Source of the DNA: a virus
IMG/VR virus record: IMGVR_UViG_3300042922_000373
Location: 1 to 52,492 of that record
DNA: 52,492 bases
Strand: one strand, 5' to 3'
The position numbers and the translations under genes were made by a program. Below are positions 16,315 through 22,486 of the stretch, in pieces. Under the pieces are notes generated by a model. It did no database searches. It had not been told where the DNA came from and saw nothing but the letters and a program-made list of their open reading frames with translations. Each line of letters opens with the position of its first letter. Positions within the stretch are counted from its first letter, which is position 1.

Positions 16315-16451
16315 TACTCCTCTACTCCGAGCTTCTTGAGCTCTGCTGTGTGGTGTGCGACATCATCCCAGAAGCCCAACTGCTTGGCCATGGCCTTCAG
16401 CTGCTTCAGACGGATGATCTCGAAGGTGTTGTCGGTTGCGGTGTCAGCCAT
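16314..16451 (-). CDS. 45-aa helical protein
   Basis: This short frame starts at ATG 16451 (MADTATDNTFEIIRLKQLK) and ends exactly at the start of the next gene (TAATG). It overlaps the upstream gene by 8 nt. The middle is an amphipathic helix with GFWDDVAHHTAELKKLG. Perfect placement between two genes, with no leftover gap, supports it being real despite its size. Function unknown. Confidence 0.7.
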   Translation of the reverse strand: MADTATDNTFEIIRLKQLKAMAKQLGFWDDVAHHTAELKKLGVEE

Positions 16452-16773
16452 TGGACTCCGCGGGCTCCTCGGTGGGCTCCTTCTCAGGCGTGCCCTTGTC
16501 CTCGGCCTCTGCTTCGGCCTCGATGCGCTCGATCTCTTCCTTCAGCTGCTTGCTGCTCGTGAAGATCTCATCGATGGCCTTCTCCGAGTAGTCCGAGGTG
16601 AACTGCCCGACGGCCCCCGAAAGGAAAACACCCGCGGTGCGGATGAAGACCCTCTGGATGAGCTTGGTGTTGTAGGGAGTGGTCGCGACGACGATGTTCC
16701 CCACGATCATGCCAGCACCGATGCCCGAAACGAATCCGGCGACGGCCTTGGTGATCTCGATCTTCTTACCCAT
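16444..16773 (-). CDS. small membrane protein with acidic tail (109 aa)
   Basis: A Gly-rich hydrophobic segment (AVAGFVSGIGAGMIVGNIVVAT, about 10-31) and a second weaker one (VFIRTAGVFLSGAVGQF) are followed by a long acidic tail (EEIERIEAEAEAEDKGTPEKEPTEEPAES). ATG 16773 has GAAAGGAGAATGCA upstream. A conserved phage promoter at 16821-16847 lies just upstream, so this gene starts a new transcription unit. Function unknown. Confidence 0.75.
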   Translation of the reverse strand: MGKKIEITKAVAGFVSGIGAGMIVGNIVVATTPYNTKLIQRVFIRTAGVFLSGAVGQFTSDYSEKAIDEIFTSSKQLKEEIERIEAEAEAEDKGTPEKEPTEEPAESNG

Positions 16774-16820
16774 TGCATTCTCCTTTCAAGAGAAATATGA
16801 AAGCCTCGGTGAGGCCTTCT

Positions 16821-16847
16821 GTTATACCACGTGTGTTTACTGCGAGA
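16821..16847 (-). promoter_or_regulatory. conserved phage promoter, copy 1
   Basis: On the minus strand the site reads TCTCGCA, a spacer with ACACA, then TATAAC as the -10 box. It matches the repeated promoter found ahead of the small genes, though it is one of the weaker matches. It sits 48 nt upstream of the gene starting at 16773, with a small hairpin (AGGCCTCACCGAGGCTT) in the leader. Confidence 0.6.
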
Positions 16848-16885
16848 CCGGGCCGGTAATGCATCCCCATCCACTACCGACCCGG
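16848..16885 (-). terminator. hairpin terminator after the 254-aa gene
   Basis: Inverted repeat CCGGGCCGGTA (16848-16858) with TACCGACCCGG (16875-16885): 10 of 11 bases pair. It lies 8 nt past the stop of the upstream gene and directly abuts the next promoter, so it separates two transcription units. There is no clear T-run. Confidence 0.55.
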
Positions 16886-16892
16886 CCGTCTG

Positions 16893-17657
16893 TCATCCCT
16901 GGCGAAGGTCGCGTCGGGACTCGAACGCCGGCGAAGCGATGGTCGCCTCGTCGTCACGCTCGATGATCTGAGGAGCGGTCTCCTCGTTGATGGTGACCTG
17001 GGGCTGAGCCTCGGTCGCCTGCTGGCTCGCCTTGAACGCCTGGAACGCTGCCCAATCGGGGTCGTCCTGGATCATGGGGGCGAGCGGATCTGCGGCTCCT
17101 ACCACAGCGATCACCTGTCCCTTCTCGACCTCGGTGCCGGCGGGGAGTGTGACGTCAGCGTGCAGAGGCTGGGGAACCTCCTGCTTGGCAGCTGCCGCGA
17201 TCTCACGAGCCGACTTCTGGTAGTCCTGGGGCTGACGCACGTTCGACGGTGCTTCTGCCGGCAGGTTGTCGGTCGTCTCCTTGAGCTTGTCCACCTTGAA
17301 GTCGATGACCTTGTTGATGAAGTCCGCGACACCCTGCTCGCCCTCACCGAGAAGCTCGAGGAAGAGCTCGGAGTAGGCGTCCGACGCGAGGAAGTCCGTG
17401 GTCTCCTCCGGCTCCTTCGTGAACTTGCCCGAGGGGAGACGCACACCGTACGCGTAGTGGATGATGCGCTTGAAGACGGGGATGATCGCCCGCGGGTTGG
17501 TCGACTCAGCGAGGCGCTCGAGGTCCTCCATGAGGTTGATCTCCAGCGCTTCCGCCTGGTTGAGGTTGAAGTAGAAGTCCTCGGTGCGGGTGACGGTGGT
17601 TGCGTCGCCGTTGCCGTCGAAGACGACCTTCTTGAACGTGATGGTCTTCTTGATCAT
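16893..17657 (-). CDS. conserved phage protein of unknown function (254 aa)
   Basis: The N-terminal 120 residues are folded and strand/helix-rich (KKTITFKKVVFDGNGDATTVTRTEDFYF ... DFLASDAYSELFLELLGEGEQGVADFINKVID). This part reminds me of tail-assembly-chaperone-like proteins of Gram-positive phages, but the gene lies far from the tail module, so I do not assign that function. The C-terminal half is Ala/Gln/Pro-rich and probably flexible. ATG 17657 follows AAGGAACACACAACACA. Confidence 0.7.
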   Translation of the reverse strand: MIKKTITFKKVVFDGNGDATTVTRTEDFYFNLNQAEALEINLMEDLERLAESTNPRAIIPVFKRIIHYAYGVRLPSGKFTKEPEETTDFLASDAYSELFLELLGEGEQGVADFINKVIDFKVDKLKETTDNLPAEAPSNVRQPQDYQKSAREIAAAAKQEVPQPLHADVTLPAGTEVEKGQVIAVVGAADPLAPMIQDDPDWAAFQAFKASQQATEAQPQVTINEETAPQIIERDDEATIASPAFESRRDLRQG

Positions 17658-17672
17658 TGTGTTGTGTGTTCC

Positions 17673-17990
17673 TTACTCGGATGCGAGGTGATGGGCGGTC
17701 GTGAATTCGCTGTTGAACAGCAGGTGGTTGGCGTTCTTCTGGTAAATATCGACATAGGTCTCTGCGCGGTCACCGTTGTAGGTCACCTCGAAGTAGAAAC
17801 CAGACACTACGTCAGTGCTGACCAGCGCCTTCCAGTTCTGAAGGGTCTTGCAGAACCAGACGACGTAGAAGTCCTCAGCCGACACGGTTCCCTCGAAACC
17901 GAACGGCGGGTCTACTTCAATCGTGGAGAGCTCTCGGTTGGCGACCATAGCCGCTGCCTCAAGAGCCTTCTTCTGGAAGTTTTCGGGCAT
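17673..17990 (-). CDS. DUF6275-like protein (105 aa)
   Basis: The pattern 'DFYVVWFCKTLQNWKALVSTDVVSGFYFEVTYNGDRAETYVDIYQK' fits a small family common in phages of Gram-positive bacteria that I recall as DUF6275; its role is not known. No membrane segment. ATG 17990 has TAAGGAGAAAAG upstream, within the T-rich end of the preceding terminator hairpin, so some read-through or another start site is needed to express it. Confidence 0.75.
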   Translation of the reverse strand: MPENFQKKALEAAAMVANRELSTIEVDPPFGFEGTVSAEDFYVVWFCKTLQNWKALVSTDVVSGFYFEVTYNGDRAETYVDIYQKNANHLLFNSEFTTAHHLASE

Positions 17991-18002
17991 CTTTTCTCCT
18001 TA

Positions 18003-18044
18003 GAAAAAAGCAGAAGCCAATGTGGTTAGCATTGACTTCGCTTC
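18003..18044 (-). terminator. strong intrinsic terminator
   Basis: On the minus strand, GAAGTCAATG (18030-18039) pairs with CATTGGCTTC (18013-18022) around the loop CTAACCA, followed by TGC and a run of T (18004-18009). It lies 14 nt past the stop of the gene ending at 18058. The same loop sequence occurs in the terminator near 51.9 kb. Confidence 0.8.
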
Positions 18045-18057
18045 ACTGCGACTTGGG

Positions 18058-18306
18058 TCAGTCGGTGACTGCGGGGGTCTCGTCGAGGGTGGCGTCCGGG
18101 AGCTCCGTGAGCACGTAGATCTCGCGGTCCTCGTCGTCGTTCTGGCGTGCGGCTGCGGCGATGGCAACGACGGTGATGATACCGAGCGCTGCTCCGCCCC
18201 AGACGAGCACCTTCTTGGCGACGGGGCCGAGCGAGAACTTCTTCGTGCTCTTGGGGGTCTCCTCGGTCGTGGTGGTGTCCTCGACGGGGGTGTCCTGAGC
18301 GGTCAT
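18058..18306 (-). CDS. single-span membrane protein (82 aa)
   Basis: An acidic/Thr-rich N-terminus (TPVEDTTTTEETPKS) leads to one membrane segment (KVLVWGGAALGIITVVAIAAAA, about 33-54), then an acidic C-terminus. I start at ATG 18306 because TTGAAAGGAACTATC precedes it; the earlier in-frame ATG overlaps the promoter region. A conserved promoter (18336-18363) and the strong terminator at 18003-18044 make this a single-gene transcription unit. Function unknown. Confidence 0.8.
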   Translation of the reverse strand: MTAQDTPVEDTTTTEETPKSTKKFSLGPVAKKVLVWGGAALGIITVVAIAAAARQNDDEDREIYVLTELPDATLDETPAVTD

Positions 18307-18335
18307 GATAGTTCCTTTCAAGTGGTGACAGTGGG

Positions 18336-18363
18336 TCATTATAGGCCCTGTATTTCTCGCGAG
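18336..18363 (-). promoter_or_regulatory. conserved phage promoter, copy 2
   Basis: Minus strand: CTCGCGAG, then ATACA, then TATAATGA. A near-consensus copy lying inside the last codons of the upstream gene (which ends at 18339) and driving the 82-aa membrane protein gene 30 nt downstream. Confidence 0.75.
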
Positions 18364-18680
18364 TCCTCGATGGCCGCGATTTGCTGGTTGTGCCGTGCGA
18401 TCTCCTCGGGACTACGATTTGCAAGCATGCGGTCGTATTCCTCGAGTTCTTCCGGGGTCTTGAGGCGGACCCTGGACATGTGATGGGCGGAATATGAGTT
18501 GGTCGCCTCGTCGAATTGGTGAATCACGTCACCCTTTTCGTACACGGCGAAACGAAGCCAATCCGCAAGGGATAGCCCCGTCTTTTCCCACTCTTCTCGA
18601 AGGAATGCCTCTTCCTTATTCACCAACTCTTGCTGGAACTCTCGCTGCTCTCTGAGAAGCTGCTCGACGTCGTAGGCCAA
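18339..18680 (-). CDS. helical hypothetical protein (113 aa)
   Basis: Almost entirely helical and charged (MAYDVEQLLREQREFQQELVN...; TPEELEEYDRMLANRSPEEIARHNQQIAAIE), so a coiled coil or helical bundle is likely. TTG 18680 was accepted as start because AAGGAGACTGAGA precedes it. It overlaps the gene upstream by 65 nt in another frame. Function unknown. Confidence 0.7.
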   Translation of the reverse strand: MAYDVEQLLREQREFQQELVNKEEAFLREEWEKTGLSLADWLRFAVYEKGDVIHQFDEATNSYSAHHMSRVRLKTPEELEEYDRMLANRSPEEIARHNQQIAAIEDSREIQGL

Positions 18681-18906
18681 TCTCAGTCTCCTTATACAGC
18701 ATGAACATGGACGTGACGAACTCGGATGAGTTGCCTTTGGCTTGGGTGAGGGCTCCCAGAGTCGCAGTGACGAAGACCGTCAGCTGTTCGTCCGAGAGCC
18801 CCTCGACCTCAATGCCGTGCTTCTTGAGTACCCGAGTCAGATCCCCCTCGAAAGTGGAATCATCGCCCTCCCAGGTATCGAATAACGCATCAGCCACCTG
18901 GTGCAC
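18616..18906 (-). CDS. hypothetical protein (96 aa)
   Basis: Residues 1-78 look like a folded acidic protein (DDSTFEGDLTRVLKKHGIEVEGLSDEQLTVFVTATLGALTQAKG). The final 18 residues, where the frame overlaps the next gene, are Arg/Ala-rich and may be non-conserved. The GTG start at 18906 overlaps the end of the 46-aa Cys protein by 17 nt. Function unknown. Confidence 0.65.
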   Translation of the reverse strand: MHQVADALFDTWEGDDSTFEGDLTRVLKKHGIEVEGLSDEQLTVFVTATLGALTQAKGNSSEFVTSMFMLYKETEIGLRRRAASQRAARVPARVGE

Positions 18907-19030
18907 ATTCAGCGTGGTAGACGTTCCCGGCGTGTAGCGCGACGTTATTGCCTCGGATTTCTCTCTGGCAGGTCTTGTCGTCGCACTCCATGTACTTCTC
19001 GCCGGAATCGCGGTCGTAGGTGACGCCCAT
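18890..19030 (-). CDS. 46-aa Cys-rich protein
   Basis: ATG 19030 overlaps the stop of the upstream gene (ATGA). The peptide contains ECDDKTCQRE and, at the end, HAGNVYHAEC, giving three Cys and two His that could bind one zinc ion. It fills the space between neighbours exactly. Tiny zinc-finger-like proteins of this kind are common in phage early regions; the role is unknown. Confidence 0.7.
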   Translation of the reverse strand: MGVTYDRDSGEKYMECDDKTCQREIRGNNVALHAGNVYHAECAPGG

Positions 19031-19167
19031 CAGCGCTTTCCACCGCGCTTGGCCTTGCGCCGCTTAGCCACGGCCTTCTTGTGTCGAACCTCCTGTCGGG
19101 CCGCGAGATCCTTCTCACGACGCTCTCGTACTGCACGGAGGTATGACCACCCCGGAACTGGGATCAT
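19030..19167 (-). CDS. 45-aa very basic protein
   Basis: From ATG 19167 (MIPVPGWSYLRAVRERREK) the peptide becomes strongly basic (HKKAVAKRRKAKRGGKR), suggesting binding to nucleic acid or anionic partners. Its stop overlaps the next start (ATGA), and its own start overlaps the preceding gene by 4 nt. Coupling on both sides supports it being real. Function unknown. Confidence 0.65.
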   Translation of the reverse strand: MIPVPGWSYLRAVRERREKDLAARQEVRHKKAVAKRRKAKRGGKR

Positions 19168-19388
19168 GTGTTCTTGTCCTTCTCGAATGGATAGCACGCA
19201 TAAGGATATCCGTGGTACACGAACACGGCGTCCTTATAGCGTTTGGGGATGAGTTGCTCGTAAGGTTCGATCTCCAACCCACATGCCGAGCAATATATGG
19301 GTATCAGCGCGATCGGGTAATCAGCGAAAGGAGTAGTAATCCTGTTTCGGAGGCTTCTGAAACGTAACCCCCATGACAGGACTCGCAT
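19164..19388 (-). CDS. small CxxC protein, start unresolved
   Basis: The last 49 residues, from about IPIYCSACGLEIEPYEQLIPKRY, look like a genuine small zinc-binding protein (CSAC plus a later Cys and His). The formal ATG at 19388 would overlap the upstream gene by 68 nt and add a poor-looking N-terminus. The only codons close to the gene boundary are CTG or ATA. The end is firm; the start is not. Confidence 0.55.
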   Translation of the reverse strand: MRVLSWGLRFRSLRNRITTPFADYPIALIPIYCSACGLEIEPYEQLIPKRYKDAVFVYHGYPYACYPFEKDKNT

Positions 19389-20118
19389 CCCTCGCTGACG
19401 TGTAGAAGTAGGACACGTCGAGCTTGTGGTCGAGGTTCCAACCGAAGTCGTCACCCATCGGCACGTTCCCCAGCCCGATCATGTCGTAGAACATGTTCAG
19501 GGAGGCGTAGTTGTTGTTGTTGATCTCGGCGTTGATCGCGTTGACGGCGGCGTCGACGATGTTCTGGTTGCCCCAGAAATATCGGTCTGTCCAGACATCG
19601 AGGCACTCGACCATCTTCTCGTCGAGACGCCGGGAGTCCGAGAGGAGATTGCGGTCATCCATCGGGTCGCGGTTTGCAACACGATCGCGGATGATCTCCT
19701 CTTCGATCTTGGCGTACTTCGAGTCACCCTGAAGCTCCCGAGTCTTGTCCCGCCACTCCGTCAAAGCCCTGTCGGAGAGGGTGTAAAGGCTCAGTAGAGC
19801 CGCCTTCTGCTTTGTGTTGATCGATTGTGCAGAGATGACACAGCCGATAGTGACCAAGCCGGCAGACAGGGGTGGTACGAAATGCAGCCAAGTCAGCTGG
19901 ACCTTCTCTTTGGCGGTGAGCGGAGTGCCCGGGTCGTTCGGATCGTTGACGTACCGCCGCTCCTCCTCGGCAAGGATGTCGTCATGGGCTCGGATTGCTG
20001 CCCTGGCCGACAGGATCCCGGTGAAGACCACCCCAGCCACCCCAGCGGCCGTGAGGATAGCCGACGAATTCTGAACGATCTTCTGGCTCAGAGTGGACGT
20101 GATGCTAGCGAATGTCAT
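19321..20118 (-). CDS. two-segment membrane protein, DUF6353-like (265 aa)
   Basis: Two membrane segments (AILTAAGVAGVVFTGILSARAAI, about 20-42; LTWLHFVPPLSAGLVTIGCVIS, about 75-96), then a long soluble region (KYAKIEEEIIRDRVANRDPMDDRN ... NIVDAAVNAINAEINNNNYASLNMFYDMIG). The plan and many short blocks match the protein at 13960-14910, so the two genes are paralogues about 5 kb apart. The C-terminus bears YFYTSARDAS. ATG 20118 overlaps the small membrane gene upstream by 14 nt. Function unknown. Confidence 0.8.
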   Translation of the reverse strand: MTFASITSTLSQKIVQNSSAILTAAGVAGVVFTGILSARAAIRAHDDILAEEERRYVNDPNDPGTPLTAKEKVQLTWLHFVPPLSAGLVTIGCVISAQSINTKQKAALLSLYTLSDRALTEWRDKTRELQGDSKYAKIEEEIIRDRVANRDPMDDRNLLSDSRRLDEKMVECLDVWTDRYFWGNQNIVDAAVNAINAEINNNNYASLNMFYDMIGLGNVPMGDDFGWNLDHKLDVSYFYTSARDASPVMGVTFQKPPKQDYYSFR

Positions 20119-20305
20119 CTTCTTCTTCCTTGTACTTGCGGAGGTATGCGTTGGTCAGGAGGATCAGGAAGAGGATAACGAACATCGCCCCCACAATAAT
20201 CCACCCGAAGGTATTGACGTTGACGTTGGCCTCAAGCCATCCGGCACCGAAAATAAGAACCCCGAGGACCACGAAGGTTCCGAGCCACCAGACGAGTGTC
20301 TTCAC
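20105..20305 (-). CDS. two-span small membrane protein (66 aa)
   Basis: Two hydrophobic helices (LVWWLGTFVVLGVLIFGAGW; GWIIVGAMFVILFLILLTNAY) joined by a short polar loop (ANVNVNTF), ending in a charged tail (RKYKEEEDDIR). The GTG start at 20305 has GAAGGAGAGGCTGTC upstream. Probably a cytoplasmic membrane hairpin protein. It could act as a holin-like or superinfection protein, but nothing proves it. Confidence 0.75.
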   Translation of the reverse strand: MKTLVWWLGTFVVLGVLIFGAGWLEANVNVNTFGWIIVGAMFVILFLILLTNAYLRKYKEEEDDIR

Positions 20306-20577
20306 GACAGCCTCTCCTTCAAGATGTTGTTCGTGTCGACAAACGTCGAGCCGGATACGTTGAGGGACTTGAGGGTGATCTCTTTCCCCGTGTCTTTCTG
20401 CACCAGCTTATGGTAGAAGAGCACATAACCCTCGTTCTCGACCAAGTGGCGAACCGCCGCCTTCTTGGTGACGAGTTCCGGACCGGAGAGATCCGTGAAG
20501 TCAAGGACGACGTGATCATCGTTGTCCTTGACCAGCGTGCGGAGCTCTTCGATGGCGACCTCGAACTTCGTAGCCAT
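20302..20577 (-). CDS. hypothetical protein (91 aa)
   Basis: Starts at ATG 20577 (MATKFEVAIEELRTLVKDN), coupled to the upstream stop (ATGA). The longer open frame to 20805 overlaps the 43-aa gene out of frame and is rejected. The body is mixed helix/strand (HVVLDFTDLSGPELVTKKAAVRHLVENEGYVLFYHKLVQKD). Function unknown. Confidence 0.7.
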   Translation of the reverse strand: MATKFEVAIEELRTLVKDNDDHVVLDFTDLSGPELVTKKAAVRHLVENEGYVLFYHKLVQKDTGKEITLKSLNVSGSTFVDTNNILKERLS

Positions 20578-20708
20578 CAGTACGCCCACGCCATCGTCAT
20601 CTGGTAGCGATAGTTCCGGCGCTCCGAGAAAAGCGGGGAACCCTGCTTGGGCGGGAATCCGAAGTAGTAGGCAGCCTTCTTTGCTGCTCGGATCATCTTG
20701 TTCTTCAT
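20577..20708 (-). CDS. 43-aa basic protein
   Basis: ATG 20708 follows GAAAGGAGAACATC, a strong site. The peptide (MKNKMIRAAKKAAYYFGF...) is basic and aromatic-rich (RRNYRYQMTMAWAY) and its stop overlaps the next start. A conserved promoter lies 117 nt upstream. Function unknown; the aromatic and basic content could suit membrane-surface or nucleic-acid binding. Confidence 0.7.
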   Translation of the reverse strand: MKNKMIRAAKKAAYYFGFPPKQGSPLFSERRNYRYQMTMAWAY

Positions 20709-20824
20709 GATGTTCTCCTTTCAAGAAAACAAAATTAGAAGGGCAAGTAGCGGTGCTACGTTGCGTCCAGTGGGGCTGCCACTCCGCGAGATGCGGGATG
20801 GACATCTATCTCTAGATCTCTTCT

Positions 20825-20850
20825 AATATAGGGTATGTAAAACTCGCGAG
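20825..20850 (-). promoter_or_regulatory. conserved phage promoter, copy 3
   Basis: Minus strand: CTCGCGAG, TTTTACA, then TATATT. It sits right after the end of the gene at 20852. The leader to the next start is about 115 nt and contains small hairpins such as GTAGC-GGT-GCTAC (20746-20758). Confidence 0.65.
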
Positions 20851-20851
20851 G

Positions 20852-21169
20852 TCAGCTTCCGTACCGCTCAAGGCTGTATACCTGGACCGCCGCGACAAGA
20901 GCCTTGGCCATGGGATCACCGTCAGCTGCTTGGTTGACGATGTTGGTCCAGCGAATGCTTACGTGTCGGCGATCTGCCGCGAGACTCTCGATCCGGTCCT
21001 CGAGTGTGAAGGCCTCGACGTCGCGGTCGCTGGCCTGCACCCCACGAATATAGGCCGAACGAATGCCTTGCTCGATCATCGTGTCGACCGTACTGTCGTT
21101 CTTCGGGTAGTCACTGTAGGCCTTACGAACGACCTTGACCAGGTTCTCGACTATCTTCTTGTTGAGCAT
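20852..21169 (-). CDS. hypothetical protein (105 aa)
   Basis: Mainly helical (KKIVENLVKVVRKAYSDYPKNDSTVDTMIEQGIRSAYIRGVQASDRDVEAF). There is no membrane segment or cysteine. ATG 21169 overlaps the stop of the HTH gene upstream (ATGA) and has AAAGGAGAACTG before it. Function unknown. Confidence 0.7.
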   Translation of the reverse strand: MLNKKIVENLVKVVRKAYSDYPKNDSTVDTMIEQGIRSAYIRGVQASDRDVEAFTLEDRIESLAADRRHVSIRWTNIVNQAADGDPMAKALVAAVQVYSLERYGS

Positions 21170-21342
21170 CAGTTCTCCTTTATTCGGTCTCGCCAGTAGC
21201 GAATTGCGGTGTATACCTTCGAGGGGCTGTAGCCTGTCTTGATGGCTATCTGTCCACCAGTCAAGCCTCGCCTCTTAAGCTCGAAGATATTGAGTACATA
21301 GGCTGGAGGTGTCTCCAATGGGCCTGTTTGCTTATTGGGCAC
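21169..21342 (-). CDS. small helix-turn-helix protein (57 aa)
   Basis: From GTG 21342 the peptide reads MPNKQTGPLETPPAYVLN followed by a clear helix-turn-helix (ELKRRGLTGGQIAIKTGYSPSKVYTAIRYW). This resembles the recognition domains of homeodomain-like phage regulators and resolvase tails. Its stop overlaps the next ATG (ATGA). The ribosome binding site (GAAGGAC, about 12 nt away) is not ideal. It may regulate the surrounding promoter-rich small genes. Confidence 0.65.
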   Translation of the reverse strand: MPNKQTGPLETPPAYVLNIFELKRRGLTGGQIAIKTGYSPSKVYTAIRYWRDRIKEN

Positions 21343-21523
21343 TTGCGTTGGCGGTCCTTCTCGAGTCGTGTCCTTGCGGGAACGGGATGTTGCGGCGCCA
21401 GATAGCGGCTTCGTCGTAGAAGCCAGACACGGGTCGACCGATCACTGCGATGTCCCGGGGCTTGCGTCCACGACGACACGGCTGGTCGCCAACAGCACCA
21501 CAGGTGGGGCATGGCACTTTCAT
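21332..21523 (-). CDS. zinc-finger-like protein (63 aa)
   Basis: Opens with CPTCGAVGDQPCRRGRKPRD (residues 5-24), the pattern of a small zinc finger seen in many actinophages (CPxCG ... PCR). The remainder is polar (VSGFYDEAAIWRRNIPFPQGHD). ATG 21523 has GAAAGGAGACTC upstream. It overlaps the start of the HTH gene by 11 nt. Likely a DNA- or protein-binding accessory factor; exact role unknown. Confidence 0.75.
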   Translation of the reverse strand: MKVPCPTCGAVGDQPCRRGRKPRDIAVIGRPVSGFYDEAAIWRRNIPFPQGHDSRRTANASAQ

Positions 21524-21533
21524 GAGTCTCCTT

Positions 21534-21567
21534 TCAAAAATGGAAACCCGTGTTAGGGGTTCCCACT
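21534..21567 (-). terminator. hairpin terminator with conserved loop
   Basis: Minus strand: GGAACCCC, loop TAACAC, then GGGTTTCC and a short ATTTTT run. It lies 11 nt past the end of the 37-aa membrane gene. Closely similar hairpins follow two neighbouring genes. Confidence 0.7.
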
Positions 21568-21577
21568 TGACTAGTTG

Positions 21578-21691
21578 TTACTTGCGTCGCATTTCGCGTA
21601 CGAAGATTCCGATGAGCCAGAGTCCACTGGTGAGTGCCGTGAGAAGACAGTCTCCAATGAAACTCCAGAATCCATACTTTCCTCCGAACAT
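21578..21691 (-). CDS. 37-aa single-span membrane peptide
   Basis: ATG 21691 has CGAAAGGAACATTC upstream. The peptide (MFGGKYGFWSFIGDCLL...) contains one membrane span and ends in a basic tail (FVREMRRK). It has its own promoter (21718-21744) and terminator. Such mini-proteins are typical of phage accessory regions and often target host membrane functions; here function is unknown. Confidence 0.7.
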   Translation of the reverse strand: MFGGKYGFWSFIGDCLLTALTSGLWLIGIFVREMRRK

Positions 21692-21717
21692 GAATGTTCC
21701 TTTCGTAAGTGGGGTGG

Positions 21718-21744
21718 TCATTATACCCCCTGTGAAAGTCGCGA
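21718..21744 (-). promoter_or_regulatory. conserved phage promoter, copy 4
   Basis: Minus strand: TCGCGAC, TTTCACA, then GGGGG and TATAATGA. A close match to the shared promoter, 27 nt upstream of the 37-aa membrane peptide gene. Confidence 0.8.
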
Positions 21745-21746
21745 CA

Positions 21747-21777
21747 AAATAAGAACCCGTGTTAGGGGTTCCTATTT
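21747..21777 (-). terminator. hairpin terminator with conserved loop
   Basis: Minus strand: GGAACCCC, loop TAACAC, GGGTTCTT and then ATTTT. Nearly the same as the hairpin near 22.1 kb. It follows the gene ending at 21785 and abuts the next promoter. Confidence 0.7.
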
Positions 21778-21784
21778 GAGTTGG

Positions 21785-22012
21785 TCACTCGTTGGGGTTG
21801 ATGAGCTTGTCAGCAGCGACTTCTCCAGCCACATTGGCGACGACGGCGAACACGATGACGGTGGGGATCGCGATGGCCAGCGTGATGAAGGTGGTCCGAA
21901 TCATTTCGGATACACGATCGAGCACGGGCTTCGCGGCCTCCTCCAAATCGGGGAGTTCGACGTTGACGTTGACGGTGTGGTTGAGGTCGATCGGCTTCTT
22001 GAACAGAGGCAT
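21785..22012 (-). CDS. single-span membrane protein (75 aa)
   Basis: ATG 22012 follows AAGGAGAAATC; the earlier in-frame ATG lies ahead of that site and is rejected. The N-terminus is basic/polar (MPLFKKPIDLNHTVNVNVELP), then a helix and one membrane span (FITLAIAIPTVIVFAVVANVAG, about 41-62). It has its own promoter and terminator. It resembles the neighbouring 87-aa protein in size and order of parts. Function unknown. Confidence 0.75.
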   Translation of the reverse strand: MPLFKKPIDLNHTVNVNVELPDLEEAAKPVLDRVSEMIRTTFITLAIAIPTVIVFAVVANVAGEVAADKLINPNE

Positions 22013-22040
22013 GATTTCTCCTTTAGTAGGGTGGTTGATC

Positions 22041-22067
22041 TCATTAAAGCCCATGTAAACTGCGCGA
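22041..22067 (-). promoter_or_regulatory. conserved phage promoter, copy 5
   Basis: Minus strand: GTCGCGCA, TTTACA, then TTTAATGA as the -10 region. A variant copy, 29 nt upstream of the gene at 22012. Confidence 0.7.
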
Positions 22068-22090
22068 CACCAAAACGATAGCCCATGCGA

Positions 22091-22123
22091 AAATAAGAAC
22101 CCGTGTTAGGGGTTCCTATTTTT
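22091..22123 (-). terminator. hairpin terminator with conserved loop
   Basis: Minus strand: AGGAACCCC, loop TAACAC, GGGTTCTT and ATTTT. It follows the gene ending at 22128 and nearly duplicates the hairpin at 21747-21777. Confidence 0.7.
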
Positions 22124-22127
22124 GATG

Positions 22128-22391
22128 TCACTCGGTGGGGGTGGTTTCCTTGATGACGATCGTGTTGGCTTCCTTGGCTGCCTTGCGGTTCGCGCGGTGG
22201 GTCTTCACCTTGTCGGTGACTGCGCCCGCAACGACGATCAGGCCCATCGTTCCGAGTCCCACTGCGAGTGGGGCCAGGGTGGCGATGACGGCACTGACGA
22301 TCTGCTGCGGGACAGTCGCGGGTTCGGTGTAGTAGACGGTGATGTTCGCGTCGCACTCGGCGGCTTCGTTGCTGTCCATGAGTTCGTTCAT
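22128..22391 (-). CDS. single-span membrane protein (87 aa)
   Basis: An N-terminal soluble part (MNELMDSNEAAECDANITVYY), one long membrane span (IVSAVIATLAPLAVGLGTMGLIVVAGAV, about 31-58) and a basic tail (KVKTHRANRKAAKEAN). ATG 22391 follows AAGGAGAACACTAAA. Own promoter and terminator. Function unknown. Confidence 0.75.
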   Translation of the reverse strand: MNELMDSNEAAECDANITVYYTEPATVPQQIVSAVIATLAPLAVGLGTMGLIVVAGAVTDKVKTHRANRKAAKEANTIVIKETTPTE

Positions 22392-22418
22392 TTTAGTGTT
22401 CTCCTTAATAGAGGGTGG

Positions 22419-22445
22419 TCATTATACCCCCTGTAAAACTCGCGA
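22419..22445 (-). promoter_or_regulatory. conserved phage promoter, copy 6
   Basis: Minus strand: TCGCGAG, TTTTACA, GGGGG, TATAATGA. One of the best copies; it drives the 87-aa membrane protein gene 28 nt downstream. Confidence 0.8.
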
Positions 22446-22455
22446 ATACATGGCC

Positions 22456-22480
22456 AAAAGATAAGCCTCCGTAGAGGCTC
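22456..22480 (-). terminator. hairpin terminator
   Basis: Perfect 6-bp stem (AGCCTC with GAGGCT, loop TACG on the minus strand) followed by TTATCTTTT. It ends the 50-aa gene (stop at 22487). Confidence 0.75.
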
Positions 22481-22486
22481 ACCTTG

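Noticed and set aside
21261-21512. 83-codon minus-strand frame inside the zinc-finger and HTH genes
   Set aside because: It overlaps two better-supported frames and has Trp/Arg/Ser-rich shadow composition.
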